DNA of 5,713 bases from Thermoanaerobaculia bacterium. GTDB taxonomy: Bacteria > Acidobacteriota > Thermoanaerobaculia > Multivoradales > UBA5704. A program made the translations under genes and the position numbers. The stretch spans positions 1 through 5,713 of the forward strand of contig JASLEW010000987.1 of NCBI GenBank assembly GCA_030150965.1, given 5' to 3'. Shown piece by piece: positions 4,731-5,713 of this stretch (position 1 is its first letter; each line of letters opens with the position of its first letter). The notes under the pieces are model-generated. The model ran no database searches. It was not told the DNA's origin and saw nothing but the letters and a program-made list of their open reading frames with translations.

Positions 4731-5713
4731 CGCGGGTCGGTCACCAGCGCCCGCACCAGGGTGTCGGCGTTGCTCTGCATCTCCCTTTCGAACTTGTCGT
4801 CGGTGTAGGCGCCCGAAGCGATGTGGCTGATGACGTAGACGCGCGCGCCCCCCTCGTCGCGCAGCACCGCCGCCATCGCCGGCGGGAAGCTCTCCTCGCT
4901 GAGCACCACCTGGATGCGCTCGCGGCGCAGCAGCTGCACCATGTCGCGCAGCTCGGCCGCCGAGGGCATCAGGCCGTGCGCCGGCTGCACCACGCCGGCC
5001 ACCTCCAGCCCGAACTCCTGGAGCAGGTAGCCATAGCCGTCGTGCACGGTGACCACGCGGGTGATCCTGGCCGCCGCGAGCCGCGCGGCGGCGCGGGCCT
5101 TGATCTGGCGCAGCCTGCGGGCGTAGCGCTCGGCGTTGTCCAGGAGCGCCGCCGCCGCCGCCGGGCGCAGGGCGGCGAGCGCCCGCTCGATGGCGTAGGT
5201 CTGCTGCACGGCGTTGGTGAAGGAGATGAAGGTGTGGGAGTTGACCGCCGTGCCGCGCAGCGAGCGGATCTGCGGCGTCGCGTCGTTGGGGCGCAGCACC
5301 ACCACGCGGCGGTTGCCCGCGGCCCTGAGCATCGGGAAGATGAAGTCGTCGTGGCCGATGCCGTTGACCACGATGGCGTCGAGGTCGACGAGCTTGCGGA
5401 TGTCCTCCGGCCGCGGCTGGTAGTCGCCGGCGTCGATCTCGCCCGGCAGGATCGGCCGCACCGTGAAGCCCGGCAGGCCGGCGACGACGTTGCGGGTCCA
5501 GGAGTAGTAGGGGTGAAGGGTGACGCCGATCACCAGGGGCCGGGGCGCGGCCGGCGCCGGTGCGGCGGGAGCGGCCGGGGTGGTCGGAGCGGGGGCGGCG
5601 CCGCCGGGGCGCGCGGGAGCGGCGGGCTGGTTGCCGTTGACCGGGAGGGCGGCAGCGGCGCCCGCGGCAAGGCCGGCGGCGGCCGCGAGGAGGATGGCCA
5701 GGACGACGGCCGA
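4727..5713 (-). CDS. Periplasmic metal-type ABC substrate-binding protein (ZnuA/TroA-like), 5' partial
   Basis: Cluster A-I solute-binding protein that delivers ligand to the permease. The frame is open from the window edge: 328 codons are visible and the true start lies beyond 5713. A GTG at 5533 is in frame but falls inside the first beta strand (PLVIGVTLHPYY), so it is not the start. Counting from the edge codon, a hydrophobic signal core lies at 2-22 with a plausible SPase I site after the poly-Ala, and no lipobox Cys. An Ala/Pro-rich linker (about 29-59) follows, then the binding domain (60-328). Family landmarks are VVNGIGHDDF (115-124), NSHTFIS (158-164), VTVHDGYGYL (221-230), SEESF (272-276) and a long helix near 200-214 joining the two lobes. 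Of the four TroA ligands, His160 and His224 are present. The His of the usual DPHxY motif is Gly96, and the Asp of the LDPLG motif is Ser296. His121, Glu273/274 and His297 are possible substitutes. There is no His-rich loop. The stop overlaps the ATPase start. Confidence 0.92.
   Translation of the reverse strand, partial: SAVVLAILLAAAAGLAAGAAAALPVNGNQPAAPARPGGAAPAPTTPAAPAAPAPAAPRPLVIGVTLHPYYSWTRNVVAGLPGFTVRPILPGEIDAGDYQPRPEDIRKLVDLDAIVVNGIGHDDFIFPMLRAAGNRRVVVLRPNDATPQIRSLRGTAVNSHTFISFTNAVQQTYAIERALAALRPAAAAALLDNAERYARRLRQIKARAAARLAAARITRVVTVHDGYGYLLQEFGLEVAGVVQPAHGLMPSAAELRDMVQLLRRERIQVVLSEESFPPAMAAVLRDEGGARVYVISHIASGAYTDDKFEREMQSNADTLVRALVTDPR

Noticed and set aside
4727..5533. GTG at 5533 as start of the binding protein
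   Set aside because: It would remove the signal segment and begin inside the first beta strand, while the frame is open for 60 further codons to the window edge.

Overview
The window is a very GC-rich chromosomal segment. Nearly every third codon position is G or C and there is little non-coding space. It holds one large forward-strand gene facing a three-gene reverse-strand operon. The periplasmic binding protein with a Sec-type signal segment points to a Gram-negative host. The Ser/Thr kinase has an HRD-I-S catalytic loop and a Gly-Lys in place of the usual Gly-Thr, variants I associate with Acidobacteriota and Myxococcota. A GC-rich acidobacterium or a deltaproteobacterial-type lineage is my best guess, held weakly.

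Layout. Bases 1-123 are a short upstream region with three tandem 10-bp units and a sigma70-like promoter (perfect TTGACA, 17-bp spacer, TAGCCT). The promoter favours the ATG at 124, not the GTG at 91, as the kinase start. Bases 124-2961 encode a cytosolic Ser/Thr kinase. Its kinase domain is followed by an Ala/Pro-rich linker with four 19-residue tandem repeats (57 bp each), then a helical TPR-like C-terminal half built from a 115-residue super-repeat. The kinase gene ends 4 bp from the stop of the opposing gene.

Bases 5713-2966 (reverse strand) are a metal-type (Zn/Mn, cluster A-I) ABC importer operon, read in the order binding protein, ATPase, permease. All junctions are 4-nt ATGA overlaps, so translation is probably coupled and the subunits made in proportion. 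The binding protein captures the ligand in the periplasm, the permease (about eight membrane segments) carries it across the inner membrane, and the ATPase drives the cycle. The binding protein's 5' end lies outside the window. Its frame stays open to the edge and includes a hydrophobic signal segment and an Ala/Pro-rich linker.

Main points for a second look: (1) a 65-bp tandem duplication at the ATPase-permease junction, which creates a 22-codon ORF copying the permease N-terminus and overlapping both neighbours; (2) a binding protein that lacks two of the four canonical metal ligands of the ZnuA/TroA family; (3) a reciprocal Lys exchange in the kinase active site; (4) the exact 115-residue super-repeat of the kinase C-terminus. 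I see no RNA genes, CRISPR array, insertion sequence or phage genes. Nothing here amounts to a wholly new system.
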